64,000 bases of DNA. It comes from an uncultured Paracoccaceae bacterium. GTDB lineage: Bacteria > Pseudomonadota > Alphaproteobacteria > Rhodobacterales > Rhodobacteraceae. Each line of letters begins with the position of its first letter. Position 1 is the stretch's first letter. The stretch spans positions 155,811 through 219,810 of the forward strand of contig CANNFQ010000007.1 in NCBI GenBank assembly GCA_947503925.1. Direction: 5' to 3'. Shown here one piece after another: positions 45,056-54,345 of the stretch. The position numbers and the translations under genes were made by a program. Below the pieces are notes generated by a model. That model saw only the letters and a list, made by a program, of their open reading frames with translations, was not told the DNA's origin and did no database searches.

Positions 45056-45103
45056 GGGCGGGGCGACGCTCGTGCTGGATTACATCCGCACATCGCCCCG
45101 CCC
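45056..45103. other. long hairpin between fhs and folD
   Basis: Perfect 11-bp arms GGGCGGGGCGA (45056-45066) and TCGCCCCGCCC (45093-45103), with an inner GTGC-GGAT / ATCC-GCAC helix. No T run follows, so it is more likely a transcript stabiliser, a partial terminator, or a differential-expression element between the two genes. Confidence 0.55.
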
Positions 45104-45130
45104 GCCCTCCCATATCTGGAAAGACGATAG

Positions 45131-46024
45131 ATGACAGCGACAGTGATTGATGGAAAGGCCTTTGCCGCAAAGGTCCGCGCCCAGGTTGCCACCCATGTGG
45201 ACCGGTTGAAGGCAGATCATGGGATTACGCCTGGACTGGCGGTTGTGCTGGTAGGCGAAGATCCTGCAAGCCAGGTTTATGTCCGGTCCAAGGGCAAGAT
45301 GACGGTTGAGGTTGGCATGGCCTCTTTCGAGCATAAGCTGGATGTGGATACGTCCGAGGCGGATTTGCTGGCGCTGATAGACCAGTTGAATAATGATCCC
45401 ACAGTGCATGGTATTCTGGTGCAATTGCCGCTGCCCGATCATCTGGACAGTGATCTGGTGATCAACAGTATTGATCCGGCGAAGGATGTGGATGGGTTTC
45501 ATATCTCGAATGTTGGACTGCTGGGTACGGGGCAGAAAAGCATGGTGCCCTGCACCCCGCTGGGTTGTTTGATGATGCTGCGCGATCATCATGGGTCGCT
45601 GTCGGGGATGAATGCTGTTGTTGTGGGCCGTTCCAACATTGTGGGAAAGCCGATGGCGCAATTGCTGTTGGGCGATAGCTGCACGGTCACGATTGCCCAT
45701 TCCCGGACCAAGGATTTGCCCGGTGTGGTCCGTCAGGCGGATATTGTGGTGGCGGCTGTCGGTCGTCCACAGATGGTGCCGGGCGACTGGATCAAACCCG
45801 GTGCTACGGTGATTGACGTTGGGATCAACCGGATCGACAAGCCCGAGGGCGGGACCCGCCTGGTCGGTGATGTCGATTACGATAGCTGTGCGGCGGTGGC
45901 TGGTGCCATCACGCCCGTGCCGGGTGGCGTTGGGCCGATGACGATTGCCTGTCTGCTGGCCAATACGGTGACCGCCTGTTGCCGGGCCAATGGGCTGGAC
46001 GAGCCCGAGGGGCTGACCGCCTAA
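45131..46024 (+). CDS. folD: methylenetetrahydrofolate dehydrogenase/cyclohydrolase FolD
   Basis: 297 residues. Bifunctional enzyme interconverting 5,10-methylene- and 10-formyl-tetrahydrofolate with NADP. Catalytic region [15 protein letters not shown] with the conserved Lys, [20 protein letters not shown], the nucleotide motif [17 protein letters not shown] and the final [19 protein letters not shown] are all present. The ATG follows GGAAAGACGATAG, with GGAAAG 6 bases before it. Its last bases overlap the stop of the convergent pdeM gene by 4. Confidence 0.99.
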   Translation: MTATVIDGKAFAAKVRAQVATHVDRLKADHGITPGLAVVLVGEDPASQVYVRSKGKMTVEVGMASFEHKLDVDTSEADLLALIDQLNNDPTVHGILVQLPLPDHLDSDLVINSIDPAKDVDGFHISNVGLLGTGQKSMVPCTPLGCLMMLRDHHGSLSGMNAVVVGRSNIVGKPMAQLLLGDSCTVTIAHSRTKDLPGVVRQADIVVAAVGRPQMVPGDWIKPGATVIDVGINRIDKPEGGTRLVGDVDYDSCAAVAGAITPVPGGVGPMTIACLLANTVTACCRANGLDEPEGLTA

Positions 46025-46698
46025 AACGGCCGGAACGTTCGGGGGCGCGGTGGCGTGGAAAGCGGGACCGGGATCGCCTTGGTCCCAGTCAGCACGGCGA
46101 TGGCTTTTGCTTCGAAAAATTTACGCAGGTCGGGCGCATTGCTGTTCAGCCCGCCTGTATAGGTGCCGTAGGCAGGCAGGATCAGCCTGTTGCGGTCGTA
46201 GATGAAGGCCGGCCTGCTGCGCCCGGCCAGTTGGTGTTTGGGGTGGTAATGACCTGAAACTTCGGCCTTTTCGGCCGTGGCGATATGCCGGAAGGTCAAT
46301 GTGCCGACCCTGATCGCGGCAAGATGCGTCCCACCCAGATCGACCGGGCCCGGGTCATGATTGCCTTCGATCCAGATCCATTGCCGCCCGGCCTGCAGCC
46401 GCCGCAGCCAGATCTGCGTGTCGTCCGAGAGGTTCATCGCCGCCGTCAGATCGTCAAAGCTGTCGCCAAGGCAGATCAGCGTTGCAGGTGTGGTCGCATT
46501 GATATCGTTTTCCAGTTTTTCCAGTGTCGCCTGCACCTCATACGGGGGCAGCATGGTGCCGCTGCGCCGCGCGATCCGGTCAGATTTGCCCAAATGCAGG
46601 TCCGAGACGCAGAGCGTATCGTGGTCGGGCAGGAAAAGTGCGCCGGAGGGCAGCGCCTGACAGCGTGTGTCGCAAAGGGTGAAGGAATGAGAGGTCAT
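46021..46698 (-). CDS. pdeM: ligase-associated DNA damage response endonuclease PdeM
   Basis: 225 residues. Small metallophosphoesterase with the motifs [28 protein letters not shown] and SGHYHPKH. These match the PdeM group that usually stands with a Lhr-like helicase, an ATP-dependent DNA ligase and an exonuclease in a repair operon. It begins 5 bases after the stop of the helicase gene, so they are co-transcribed. Convergent with folD, overlapping by 4 bases. Confidence 0.92.
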   Translation of the reverse strand: MTSHSFTLCDTRCQALPSGALFLPDHDTLCVSDLHLGKSDRIARRSGTMLPPYEVQATLEKLENDINATTPATLICLGDSFDDLTAAMNLSDDTQIWLRRLQAGRQWIWIEGNHDPGPVDLGGTHLAAIRVGTLTFRHIATAEKAEVSGHYHPKHQLAGRSRPAFIYDRNRLILPAYGTYTGGLNSNAPDLRKFFEAKAIAVLTGTKAIPVPLSTPPRPRTFRPF

Positions 46699-46703
46699 TC
46701 TTC

Positions 46704-49109
46704 CTAGAGTTCCGTCAAACCGGCGGCGGCCATCATGCCTGCGGCGACGTCTTCCATCAATCGATCCTGCGCTGCCCCTTTGATCGGGATGCGCCCGACC
46801 TCCAGAAATAGTGGCGCTGCCAGCGGTGTGACATGGTCCGGTTTGACATGATCGACCCGGCCTGCAGTGCGGGCGAGCATTTCCTCGATCCGTCCGAAAT
46901 CCACCAACCCGCGCATCGCTTCTTCCCTTGTGATTTGCAGCATCAGGTGGTCGGGGTCGTATTTAGATAGCGTATCGTAGAGGATATCGCTGGAGAATGT
47001 AGCCTGCCGCCCGGATTTGCGCGCTTGTGGCAGGTTGCGTTCGATCAACCCGGCGATGGTGGCGGAGCCCCGAAAGGTTTTTTTCATCACCGCATTGCCG
47101 CCAAGCCAGTTTTCAAACCCTTCGCGTAGATCAGGCGCGCGGAAAAGCGGGGTTGGGTCTGGCACCGGGTCCAACCCCCAGATCAGCGTAGCGTAATCTG
47201 TGGCTACAAATCCCATCGGATGCAGGTGCAATTCCTCCATCCGCTGGGTCAGCAGCATGCCCAGCGTTTGCATCGCGTTGCGCCCGGCAAAGCCGTAGAT
47301 GCAGGTGTATTCCCGGTCTTCGTATCCGAAGCTTTCGACAAGAATCCGGTCCGCCTCTGGCAGTTGCGAGACCTCGCGCTGCAGGGTCAGCCATTCGGCG
47401 GTATGCTCTGGCAGTTGCGGCCAGTTGGGTTGCTGGAACATGCGCAGGATGCGTTGTGACAGCTGCGTTGAATTGGCGAATTTCGTGCCCATGAAGGTGG
47501 CGATCTTGGGGGTCTTGTCAGCGCGGCGCGACACCTCGACCGTCATTTCGCGCAGGCCTTCATAGCGCACGATCTGCCCGCCGATCAGGAAGGTATCACC
47601 GGGGGTGAGCGTTGCGGCGAAGGCTTCTTCGACCTCGCCCAGGGGTTTGGAATTGCCGCGCATCCGGACCTTGAGCGTATCGGTATCCTGGATTGTGCCG
47701 ATATTCATCCTGATCCGTTGGGCCGCGCGCGGGTCGCGCAATTGCCATGTGCCATCGGCGTTTTGCAGCAACCGTTTCCATTTGTCATAGGCGCGCAGCG
47801 CATAGCCGCCCGTCGCACAGAAATCGAGGCAATCGTCGAATGCGGCCCGGGTCAGTGTTGTATAGGCGCCAACGGTTTTGAACTCGTTGAACAGCGTATC
47901 AGCGTCAAATGGCCCTGCCGCCGCCCGGATCAGGATGTGTTGGCAGAGCACATCGCGCGGCCCTGGCCCTTTCGGATCCCCATCAAGGTCATGTTCCTTG
48001 ACCGCCTCAAGGGCGGCGACACATTCCACGACCTCGAAGCGGTTTGCGGGGACCAGCAGTGCCTTGGAGGGCGCGTTATAGCGGTGATTGGCCCGCCCGA
48101 TCCGCTGGACCAGTCGCTTGACATTTTTGGGTGCGCCGATCTGGATCACCAGATCAACATCGCCCCAGTCAATGCCAAGGTCGAGCGATCCGGTGCAGAC
48201 GATGGCCCGCAGATCGCCGGCAACCATCGCCGCCTCGACCCGTTCACGTTGTTCGCGGGCCAGGCTGCCGTGATGGATGCCGATGGGTAAGTCATCGGTA
48301 TTGGCAAGCCAAAGATTGTGAAAGAAAATCTCGGCCTGGGCGCGGGTGTTGTGAAAGATGAGCGTGGTTTTGTGTTGTTTGACCTGCTGCAACACCTCTG
48401 CGATCGCGTATTTGGCGCCGCCGCCGGACCAAGGCGGTTTTTGCTGGGTGACCAGCATGCTGATATCGGGGTCTGGCCCGGGATCGGCCAGCAGGATTGG
48501 GCAGGGGTCGGGGTTGCGTGCGAGTTCGCGTGCGATGGCTTGCGGATCTTCGACCGTCGCCGAAAGCCCAACACGGCGCAACCCGGGGGCCATGGATTGC
48601 AACCGGCTGACGGCGAGCATCAGCTGATCACCCCGTTTGCTTTCGCTGAGCGCGTGGATTTCGTCGATGATGACCCGCTGCAACCCGGCAAACATGCGCG
48701 GCGCGTCTTCGTAGCTGGTCAGCAGCGCGAGCGATTCCGGGGTGGTCAGCAGGATATGCGGTGGATCGGCCCGCTGCCTGCGTTTTTGGGTATAAGATGT
48801 GTCGCCTGTCCGATCCTCGATCCGGATTGGCAGACCCATTTCGGCGACGGGCGTCCGCAGGTTGCGTTTGATATCCGCCGCCAGCGCCTTGAGCGGTGAG
48901 ACATAGAGCGTGTGCAGCCCGTCATGTGCGCCATTTGCCAGTTCGGTCAGGGTTGGCAGGAACCCTGCCAGTGTTTTCCCGCCTCCGGTGGGCGCGATCA
49001 ACAAAAGGGCAGGGGCATCGGCACGGTTGAGCATGTCCTGCTGATGTGGGTGTATCTGCCAGTCGCGGCTGGTGAACCATTTTGTGAAGCGGGGGGGCAG
49101 GGCCATCAT
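46704..49109 (-). CDS. ligase-associated DNA damage response DEXH-box helicase (Lhr-like)
   Basis: 801 residues. Superfamily 2 helicase with Walker A IAPTGGGKTLAGFLP (about 35-50), motif II IIDEIHALSESKRGDQ, motif III LSATVEDPQAI, motif VI region QRIGRANHRYNAPS and the C-terminal WH/beta-barrel 'Lhr-core' region. The length fits the bacterial Lhr-core type. It is normally part of the ligD-like repair cassette (helicase, ATP-dependent ligase, exonuclease, PdeM). Here only helicase and PdeM are present: the gene upstream is a dehydrogenase. Two adjacent ATGs (49109/49106) are possible starts. Confidence 0.93.
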   Translation of the reverse strand: MMALPPRFTKWFTSRDWQIHPHQQDMLNRADAPALLLIAPTGGGKTLAGFLPTLTELANGAHDGLHTLYVSPLKALAADIKRNLRTPVAEMGLPIRIEDRTGDTSYTQKRRQRADPPHILLTTPESLALLTSYEDAPRMFAGLQRVIIDEIHALSESKRGDQLMLAVSRLQSMAPGLRRVGLSATVEDPQAIARELARNPDPCPILLADPGPDPDISMLVTQQKPPWSGGGAKYAIAEVLQQVKQHKTTLIFHNTRAQAEIFFHNLWLANTDDLPIGIHHGSLAREQRERVEAAMVAGDLRAIVCTGSLDLGIDWGDVDLVIQIGAPKNVKRLVQRIGRANHRYNAPSKALLVPANRFEVVECVAALEAVKEHDLDGDPKGPGPRDVLCQHILIRAAAGPFDADTLFNEFKTVGAYTTLTRAAFDDCLDFCATGGYALRAYDKWKRLLQNADGTWQLRDPRAAQRIRMNIGTIQDTDTLKVRMRGNSKPLGEVEEAFAATLTPGDTFLIGGQIVRYEGLREMTVEVSRRADKTPKIATFMGTKFANSTQLSQRILRMFQQPNWPQLPEHTAEWLTLQREVSQLPEADRILVESFGYEDREYTCIYGFAGRNAMQTLGMLLTQRMEELHLHPMGFVATDYATLIWGLDPVPDPTPLFRAPDLREGFENWLGGNAVMKKTFRGSATIAGLIERNLPQARKSGRQATFSSDILYDTLSKYDPDHLMLQITREEAMRGLVDFGRIEEMLARTAGRVDHVKPDHVTPLAAPLFLEVGRIPIKGAAQDRLMEDVAAGMMAAAGLTEL

Positions 49110-49133
49110 GAGGTTAATTTGACCCTGACGCTG

Positions 49134-49155
49134 GATGGGTCAAGACCCATCTTAC
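49134..49155. repeat. second copy of the GATGGGT...ACCCATCTTAC dispersed repeat
   Basis: GATGGGT (49134-49140), CAAG, ACCCATCTTAC (49145-49155). The right half is identical to that of the palindrome at 24053-24078, while the left arm lacks the terminal GTAA. It lies between the helicase and dehydrogenase genes, 18-25 bases from each. A 7-bp stem is possible. Confidence 0.7.
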
Positions 49156-49937
49156 GGGCGGGTCCGCGGTGTCAATGCGCGCAGGTGATCCTGAATGTTG
49201 CGGGGCAGTTCCGTCTCGTTATCCGGGGCAAGGTCGAGTGCGGCCGCGACATCCTTGACCAGGATCCCGATGGTGTTGTCAGCGGCGTAGCCATCGCGTG
49301 CAAATTCGATATTCGCGAAACCCGAGGCCAGCCAGTTTTGTCCTGACGCGCTGTCGATCACGTTCAGCAGCCGGGTTTCATCGATGCCCGCCGCATCCGC
49401 CCAATCCAGTACCAGCCGGGTCATGGCGGTGTTACTGGCTGCCAGCAGGTTGTTGAGAACCTTGGCCGTCATGCCTGCCCCATAATCCCCCATGTGGTGG
49501 ATTGTATCTCCCATGGCTTGCAAAAGCGGGGTGATTTCGTCCGTGTTGCCGCCGGTCATGAAGGTGAGCGTGCCCGCCGCTGCCTTGACCTGTGCGCCTG
49601 ACATCGGGGCGTCGATCAGGTTGATTGCTACTGGTATCCGTTCCCGCAATCCGATGGCATAGCGCGGTGACAGGGTGGAGCTGATGATGATCTCTTGCAG
49701 GGAGCTGGCCCGCGTGATGATCCTTTGTTCGTCAAAGAGCAGCGCATCGGTTTGCTGACTGTCGCGCACAACACTGATCAGCGTGTGCAACCCATCACAA
49801 AAGGTCTTCACATCCGCGCCGATACCGGGCAAAGGCCGGATATCAAAACCGCGTGCAACAAACCCGGCTTTTTGCAGATTGGCCAGCATGCCTGCGCCCA
49901 TGCGCCCGCAGCCGGCAACGCCGATCACCTGATCCAT
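49152..49937 (-). CDS. NAD(P)-dependent beta-hydroxyacid dehydrogenase family protein
   Basis: 261 residues from the ATG with AAGGGG 8 bases upstream. N-terminal Rossmann motif VIGVAGCGRMGAGMLANLQ (about 4-22) and LIDAPMSGAQVKAAAGTLTF with the conserved S-G are typical of 3-hydroxyisobutyrate dehydrogenase relatives. The catalytic helix contains KVLNNLLAASNTAM; the family Lys is present (K in AKVLNN). The first glycine motif reads GCGRMG rather than the usual GLGxMG. Substrate unknown. It lies between the Tad locus ATPase and the repair helicase and may be independent of both. Confidence 0.88.
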   Translation of the reverse strand: MDQVIGVAGCGRMGAGMLANLQKAGFVARGFDIRPLPGIGADVKTFCDGLHTLISVVRDSQQTDALLFDEQRIITRASSLQEIIISSTLSPRYAIGLRERIPVAINLIDAPMSGAQVKAAAGTLTFMTGGNTDEITPLLQAMGDTIHHMGDYGAGMTAKVLNNLLAASNTAMTRLVLDWADAAGIDETRLLNVIDSASGQNWLASGFANIEFARDGYAADNTIGILVKDVAAALDLAPDNETELPRNIQDHLRALTPRTRP

Positions 49938-49995
49938 TTGCCCACCCCTTTGTTGCGGCGTGAGCTTAGCTTGGTGCTGGACCATTGTGAATCTG

Positions 49996-51306
49996 TTACC
50001 GGACGATTTCCTCTTCCTTGACGAACATGTTCGCCCAGGCCCGGTCGATCAGTTCCGGTGACATTTGATAGGGGATACCTTCAAATTCGCAGATCGAGAT
50101 CATCTGATCGATCAGGAAGATCGGCTGGTAGTTGGCATAGATGTTGTCAATCTCGGGGTAGCGCACGTTCAGCAGGTGCACCAGCGTATCTTCGTCCAGC
50201 GGCATTTTGCGTTTGCGTGCGACCATGGCAAAGATTTTCAGGAAGTCTTCCTGCTCTGGCCCGTCGATCTTGATCTTGAAGAAAATCCGGCGCAACGCCG
50301 CCTTATCGAAGATCGCGTTGGGGTGGAAGTTGGTCGAGAAGATGACCAGCGTATCAAACGGCACTTCGAATTTTTCACCCGATTGCAGTGCTAGAATATC
50401 TTTGTTTTCTTCCAGTGGAACGATCCAGCGGTTCACAAGGGTCTGGGGCGGTTCGGCCTGACGGCCAAGGTCGTCCACGATAAAGATGCCGCCGGTTGAC
50501 TTCAGCTGCAAAGGCGCCTGATAGGTCCGCGCCGTGGGGTTGTAGACCAGATCAAGCATGGAGAGTGAAAGTTCACCACCAGTGATAACCGTGGGCCGTT
50601 CGCAGCGTACATAACGCGTGTCGAACCGACCGGATGTGCGGCGCAGGCTGTTGGGATCATCAACGTCATCCTCTGCCGCGCTGTGCACGATCGGGTCATA
50701 GACGGTGATCACCTGACCGGAATATTCGATGGCGCGGGGGACGTAAATCTTGTCACCCAGCGCGTCGCGGATCCCGTTCGAGATGGAGGATTTCCCATTT
50801 CCGGGCGGGCCATACATCAGGATCGACCGGCCCGCACCGACGGCGGGGCCAAGGTTGGACAGCAGATCCTCGGGCAGGATCAGGTGCCCCATGGCAGTGG
50901 CCAGCTGATCGCGCGTGATCTGGATATTGCGGATTGACTGCCGCTTGATCTGTTCGCGGTAGATGTCTAGCGGCACAGGCATCGCGCCGTAATATTCCGA
51001 CTGGCTCAGCGCATCGAGCGCGCGTGCGCGCCCCGCATCGGTGAGCTGATACCCCATTTCATTGCCGTTATTGGCGTTCAGCGTGCCTGTCGCCTCAAGC
51101 AGAAGCTGGCCGCGGGCCATATCGACCAGTTCCTGTGTAACCGGGATGGGCAGACAAATTGCACGGCTGAGTGATGACACCAGATCAAGGTTCATCCGGA
51201 ACATCGTCTTGATCAGGATGTCGCGCATCATCGACATGGGCAGCAACATGCCCTCAAGACTGCGCGGTGCGGGCGGCGCCAATACATTCGAGTTTTGTAC
51301 GTTCAT
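49996..51306 (-). CDS. AAA-family ATPase associated with the Tad pilus locus
   Basis: 436 residues. Walker A GPPGNGKSSISNGI at about 166-178, Walker B IFIVDDLGRQAE and sensor-like TLVIFSTNFHPN show a MoxR/RavA-like AAA core in the middle and C-terminal part. The N-terminal ~120 residues (MLLPMSMMRDILIKTMFRMN) form a helical domain of unknown role. Genes of this kind occur near Tad loci in Rhodobacteraceae; a role in pilus assembly or regulation is plausible but unproven. It is the last gene of the Tad block on the minus strand and is separated by 123 bases from the prepilin peptidase gene. Confidence 0.82.
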   Translation of the reverse strand: MNVQNSNVLAPPAPRSLEGMLLPMSMMRDILIKTMFRMNLDLVSSLSRAICLPIPVTQELVDMARGQLLLEATGTLNANNGNEMGYQLTDAGRARALDALSQSEYYGAMPVPLDIYREQIKRQSIRNIQITRDQLATAMGHLILPEDLLSNLGPAVGAGRSILMYGPPGNGKSSISNGIRDALGDKIYVPRAIEYSGQVITVYDPIVHSAAEDDVDDPNSLRRTSGRFDTRYVRCERPTVITGGELSLSMLDLVYNPTARTYQAPLQLKSTGGIFIVDDLGRQAEPPQTLVNRWIVPLEENKDILALQSGEKFEVPFDTLVIFSTNFHPNAIFDKAALRRIFFKIKIDGPEQEDFLKIFAMVARKRKMPLDEDTLVHLLNVRYPEIDNIYANYQPIFLIDQMISICEFEGIPYQMSPELIDRAWANMFVKEEEIVR

Positions 51307-51429
51307 GACAGTCCGGCCCCTTTTGACAACGCATATGCCTGCGACCTGCGCAGAACCATCCTAGAATTGCAGCCTATTATGGCGAAATCGTGAACAAACA
51401 TGTGCCTGTAAGAGGCATTCAGCTTTTCA

Positions 51430-51921
51430 TTAACGATAAATCGCCACCAACAGAAGATAGAAAAGCAAGGTCATGCTGAGCGGGAATCCCATCGGAAACC
51501 GTTTGCCCGCCTCCCAACTGGCCCAATGCGGCACCTGTTTGCGCAGCGGGCTGTGTTTGACCAGTCGGTGGGTTGCGAACCCACCCAGAAGCGAGGCAGC
51601 AAACAGGACGATGATCAGGCGCAGGTCGGCGAAGGCTATCATGGGCGATGCGGCGGCGATGAATTTGGCGTCACCGGCGCCCATGACCCCTGCTGCATTC
51701 AATAGGATGCCGACAAGCAACATCACTGCCAGATGCGACCAGTGCCACAGATAGGTTTCGAACGGCAAGGCAAATGGACCGAGCACCCCATATGCGGTGA
51801 TCAGTGCCAGCACGGCCTTGTTGGTGATTTTCATCCGGCTCAGATCCGTCCAGGACACATAGAGCGCGATGGGGATGGCGGCGGGCAAGAACCACCAGGC
51901 TGCCGGGGCCGTCATCCCCAT
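51430..51921 (-). CDS. cpaA: A24-family prepilin peptidase (CpaA/TadV)
   Basis: 163 residues, polytopic. The first catalytic Asp follows the N-terminal helix (YVSWTDLSRMKI) and the second is in VMGAGDAKFIAAAS, the GxGD aspartate motif of prepilin peptidases. Five to six membrane segments are visible. Cleaves the leader of Flp pilins and related pseudopilins after the conserved glycine. Lacks the methyltransferase domain of PilD, as is normal for CpaA/TadV. The TPR lipoprotein gene ends 3 bases upstream. Confidence 0.94.
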   Translation of the reverse strand: MGMTAPAAWWFLPAAIPIALYVSWTDLSRMKITNKAVLALITAYGVLGPFALPFETYLWHWSHLAVMLLVGILLNAAGVMGAGDAKFIAAASPMIAFADLRLIIVLFAASLLGGFATHRLVKHSPLRKQVPHWASWEAGKRFPMGFPLSMTLLFYLLLVAIYR

Positions 51922-51924
51922 TAT

Positions 51925-52776
51925 TTAGTTTGACACGTTATCTTCGAGCGCGGCGAGCGCGCGCACAGCTTCTTCGAAATAGCGCGGATGGGTTTCGATC
52001 GCTTCGCTCAGCATCGCTTTGCCGATTGTGATGTCGTTCTGCTTGATCGCTGTCAGGGCCATTGTATGCAGCAGCTGCGCCCGTTCCACCTGGGTCATCT
52101 GCACCACTGGAAGGGTGTAGTCTCGCTGCGCACCACGGGCCAGGACCAGGTTGTTTTTGGCTGTGAACAGGTTCCGGTCATGGCGCAGCGCATCACCGAA
52201 CAGACGTTCCGCGCCGTTATATTCGCCGCGTGTCAGCTTGGAATATCCCCAGTTATTATAGACCGATGCGGGCCGTGTGGTCAGCCCCACGGCGGTTTCA
52301 TAAAAGCTGTCGGCCTTGTCCCACTGCTGTTTGCTGTCGGCAACCATCGCCTCAAGCCGGTAGCGTTTGAAGGTTTCAAAGGTCGGCGGCACGGTGTTGA
52401 GCGTCGTTGCCGCTGCGTCCCAATTGTTCGACCGGATATAGGCATCTGCCAGATCGACCCGGTCCACATTTTCGGCCTCTTCATGGGCCACGACCTGCTG
52501 CCATGCGGCGACCGCGTCTTCGGACCGTCGCGCCCGGACCAGCGATTTGGCCAATCCGCGTTGCAGGTCGATCCGGCCGGGATCATTTGCATTTGCCTTG
52601 GCGAAATAGCTGACGGCCTCATCGGGGTCGCCCACTGTCAGAAACACATCGTTGAGATTGGTTTCATCGACCACGTTAAGGTCTTCCAGCGCGCGTTCGA
52701 CCTCTGCTTCGCCTGATCTTTCACATGCCGCCAGCCCTGCTGCGGCGCATAGCGCGATAATAATTGTTTGGCGCAT
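51925..52776 (-). CDS. TPR-repeat lipoprotein of the Tad locus
   Basis: 283 residues. Signal with lipobox LAAC (Cys about 18, AAGLAACERSG). The rest is built of tetratricopeptide-like helical repeats (e.g. AVSYFAKANANDPGRIDLQR, AVGLTTRPASVYNNWGYSKL, FGDALRHDRNLFTAKNNL). TadD-type proteins are needed to assemble or stabilise the secretin in the outer membrane. It is the second of two adjacent TadD-like lipoproteins, so one may be the secretin pilotin and the other a partner. Confidence 0.88.
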   Translation of the reverse strand: MRQTIIIALCAAAGLAACERSGEAEVERALEDLNVVDETNLNDVFLTVGDPDEAVSYFAKANANDPGRIDLQRGLAKSLVRARRSEDAVAAWQQVVAHEEAENVDRVDLADAYIRSNNWDAAATTLNTVPPTFETFKRYRLEAMVADSKQQWDKADSFYETAVGLTTRPASVYNNWGYSKLTRGEYNGAERLFGDALRHDRNLFTAKNNLVLARGAQRDYTLPVVQMTQVERAQLLHTMALTAIKQNDITIGKAMLSEAIETHPRYFEEAVRALAALEDNVSN

Positions 52777-52803
52777 GTTCCTGCGTCCTTTTGCTGCTCT
52801 ACC

Positions 52804-53361
52804 CTATAGTGCCGTCAGAAGTTCAAAGTCGCCTCTGCCCCGACGGATCAGATTATAATTCTGACTGTCCTGTAACACATTATCATCCGGATTTGCCAAT
52901 TTTGCGAGCGCTAAGCGCAAATTGTCACGAATTTCGTCCGAATTTCCGTTATCTGCGGCGAATGCGCGTCGGAAAACCTCGCTCGCTTCGGCCGTTTTGC
53001 CCCTTTCCATCAGGATGACGCCTAGATTGTTCCAGGCTGGTGGAAAGCTTGGATCCTCTCTGGTGGCGCGTCTGAGCAAATTTTCGGCCTGACCAAGCCT
53101 GCCAAGCGCCAGATTGGCGGAGCCCAGTGCAGATAATGTATCGACATTCAGCCCCTGTTGCCCGGCGGCCCGTGTATAAGCCTTGAGCGCCAGTTCTGGT
53201 TCATTCGCCGCCATCAGCCTGTGCCCGACGATCAGGCCATCAACATTTGACTGACCGGCGACACCGGGGGCAAACAGGCCGTCAGATTCACCAAGGCCGC
53301 CTGATGAACAGGCGGCCAAAACCGTCAGGGCCAGTGCGCCGAAGACCCGTTTCATATGCAC
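52804..53361 (-). CDS. TPR-repeat lipoprotein TadD-like
   Basis: 185 residues. Lipobox LAAC (ALTVLAACSSGG) with Cys about 18. TPR-like repeats follow (e.g. LKAYTRAAGQQGLNVDTLSA, LRRATREDPSFPPAWNNLGV, VFRRAFAADNGNSDEIRDNL). Fits TadD/RcpB-like pilotin of the Tad secretin. tadC ends 14 bases upstream, and the next lipoprotein begins 27 bases downstream. Confidence 0.9.
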   Translation of the reverse strand: MHMKRVFGALALTVLAACSSGGLGESDGLFAPGVAGQSNVDGLIVGHRLMAANEPELALKAYTRAAGQQGLNVDTLSALGSANLALGRLGQAENLLRRATREDPSFPPAWNNLGVILMERGKTAEASEVFRRAFAADNGNSDEIRDNLRLALAKLANPDDNVLQDSQNYNLIRRGRGDFELLTAL

Positions 53362-53375
53362 TCTTTCGTTCGTTT

Positions 53376-54335
53376 CTAGCCGAGGTTTTCCATGATTGCA
53401 TAGACCGACGGCCCAATCAGAATGGCCATCAATGGCGGCACGGTCAACATCATCGTGGCCAGTGTCATCTTAGTCGGCAATTTGTTGGCGGCTTCCTCGG
53501 CGCGCATGACGCGTTTGTCCCGCATTTCAGAGGCGTAAACACGCAGCGCATCTGCAATGGAGGTACCAAACTGCTGCGATTGCACCAGAACGGTAACAAA
53601 GCTGGAGATATCCGCCGTGCCGGACCGTTCGGCCATGTCTTTCAGCACTGATGTCTTGTCCTTGCCGGCTTTCATTTCCTGGCTGACGGTTTCGTATTCT
53701 TCCGCCAATTCAGGAAAGCCTGCCTTCAATTCACGCGCCACCCGGATGATGGATTGATCCAGTGATTGACCCGCTTCGACGCAGACCAACATCATGTCCA
53801 GACTGTCCGGAAAGCCGTTCTGGATCGCCTCTTTGCGCATCTGTTGGCGTCGGGTGACCCAGTAACGTGGCAACAGATACATGCCGACGACGGGAACCAG
53901 GACCATCAGGGCCAGATTTTGCGTGGAGACGGTCGCCTGTGAACTGGCGTAAAGCGCATAGACCGCACCGGCGATCAGCCCGCAAATTGAAAAGGCCAAT
54001 TGAATAAAGTGATAGATGCGCACGGCGTTCTTGCTGCGATACCCTGCCTGCAGCAGTTTGAGTTTGACGGCTGAGTATTCTTCCTCGTTCTGCGGTTCCA
54101 GGAAGTTTGAGTATTTTTCAAGCTTGTCTTTGCTCTGGGCCGTTCGCAGTTTTTCGCCCTTGGCGTTTTTCTGGTCAGACCGTGCATTTGCCTTGAGCCG
54201 GTCCAGCGGATCGACCTCTTTCTTGAGGAGGATAGGCAAGGTGACAAGGATCAGAAAGACCCCCAGCAGACCCACCAGCATGAGCGCCCCATAAGGCCCG
54301 AGATATTCATTGATCAGATTCTGTATAGCTTCCAT
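53376..54335 (-). CDS. tadC: Tad pilus inner-membrane platform protein TadC
   Basis: 319 residues. Type II secretion F-family domain at about 170-300 (IQNGFPDSLDMMLVCVEAGQ, ELAEEYETVSQEMKAGKDKT). Membrane helices near 15-35, 110-145, 155-170 and 290-315. With TadB it forms the inner-membrane platform driven by CpaF. Starts 10 bases after tadB stop. Confidence 0.95.
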   Translation of the reverse strand: MEAIQNLINEYLGPYGALMLVGLLGVFLILVTLPILLKKEVDPLDRLKANARSDQKNAKGEKLRTAQSKDKLEKYSNFLEPQNEEEYSAVKLKLLQAGYRSKNAVRIYHFIQLAFSICGLIAGAVYALYASSQATVSTQNLALMVLVPVVGMYLLPRYWVTRRQQMRKEAIQNGFPDSLDMMLVCVEAGQSLDQSIIRVARELKAGFPELAEEYETVSQEMKAGKDKTSVLKDMAERSGTADISSFVTVLVQSQQFGTSIADALRVYASEMRDKRVMRAEEAANKLPTKMTLATMMLTVPPLMAILIGPSVYAIMENLG

Positions 54336-54345
54336 CGGATAGACC

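Noticed and set aside
43798..45192. 464-codon minus-strand frame opposite fhs
   Set aside because: fhs is an unambiguous essential enzyme; the antisense frame is a GC-codon artefact rich in His/Gly with no motif.
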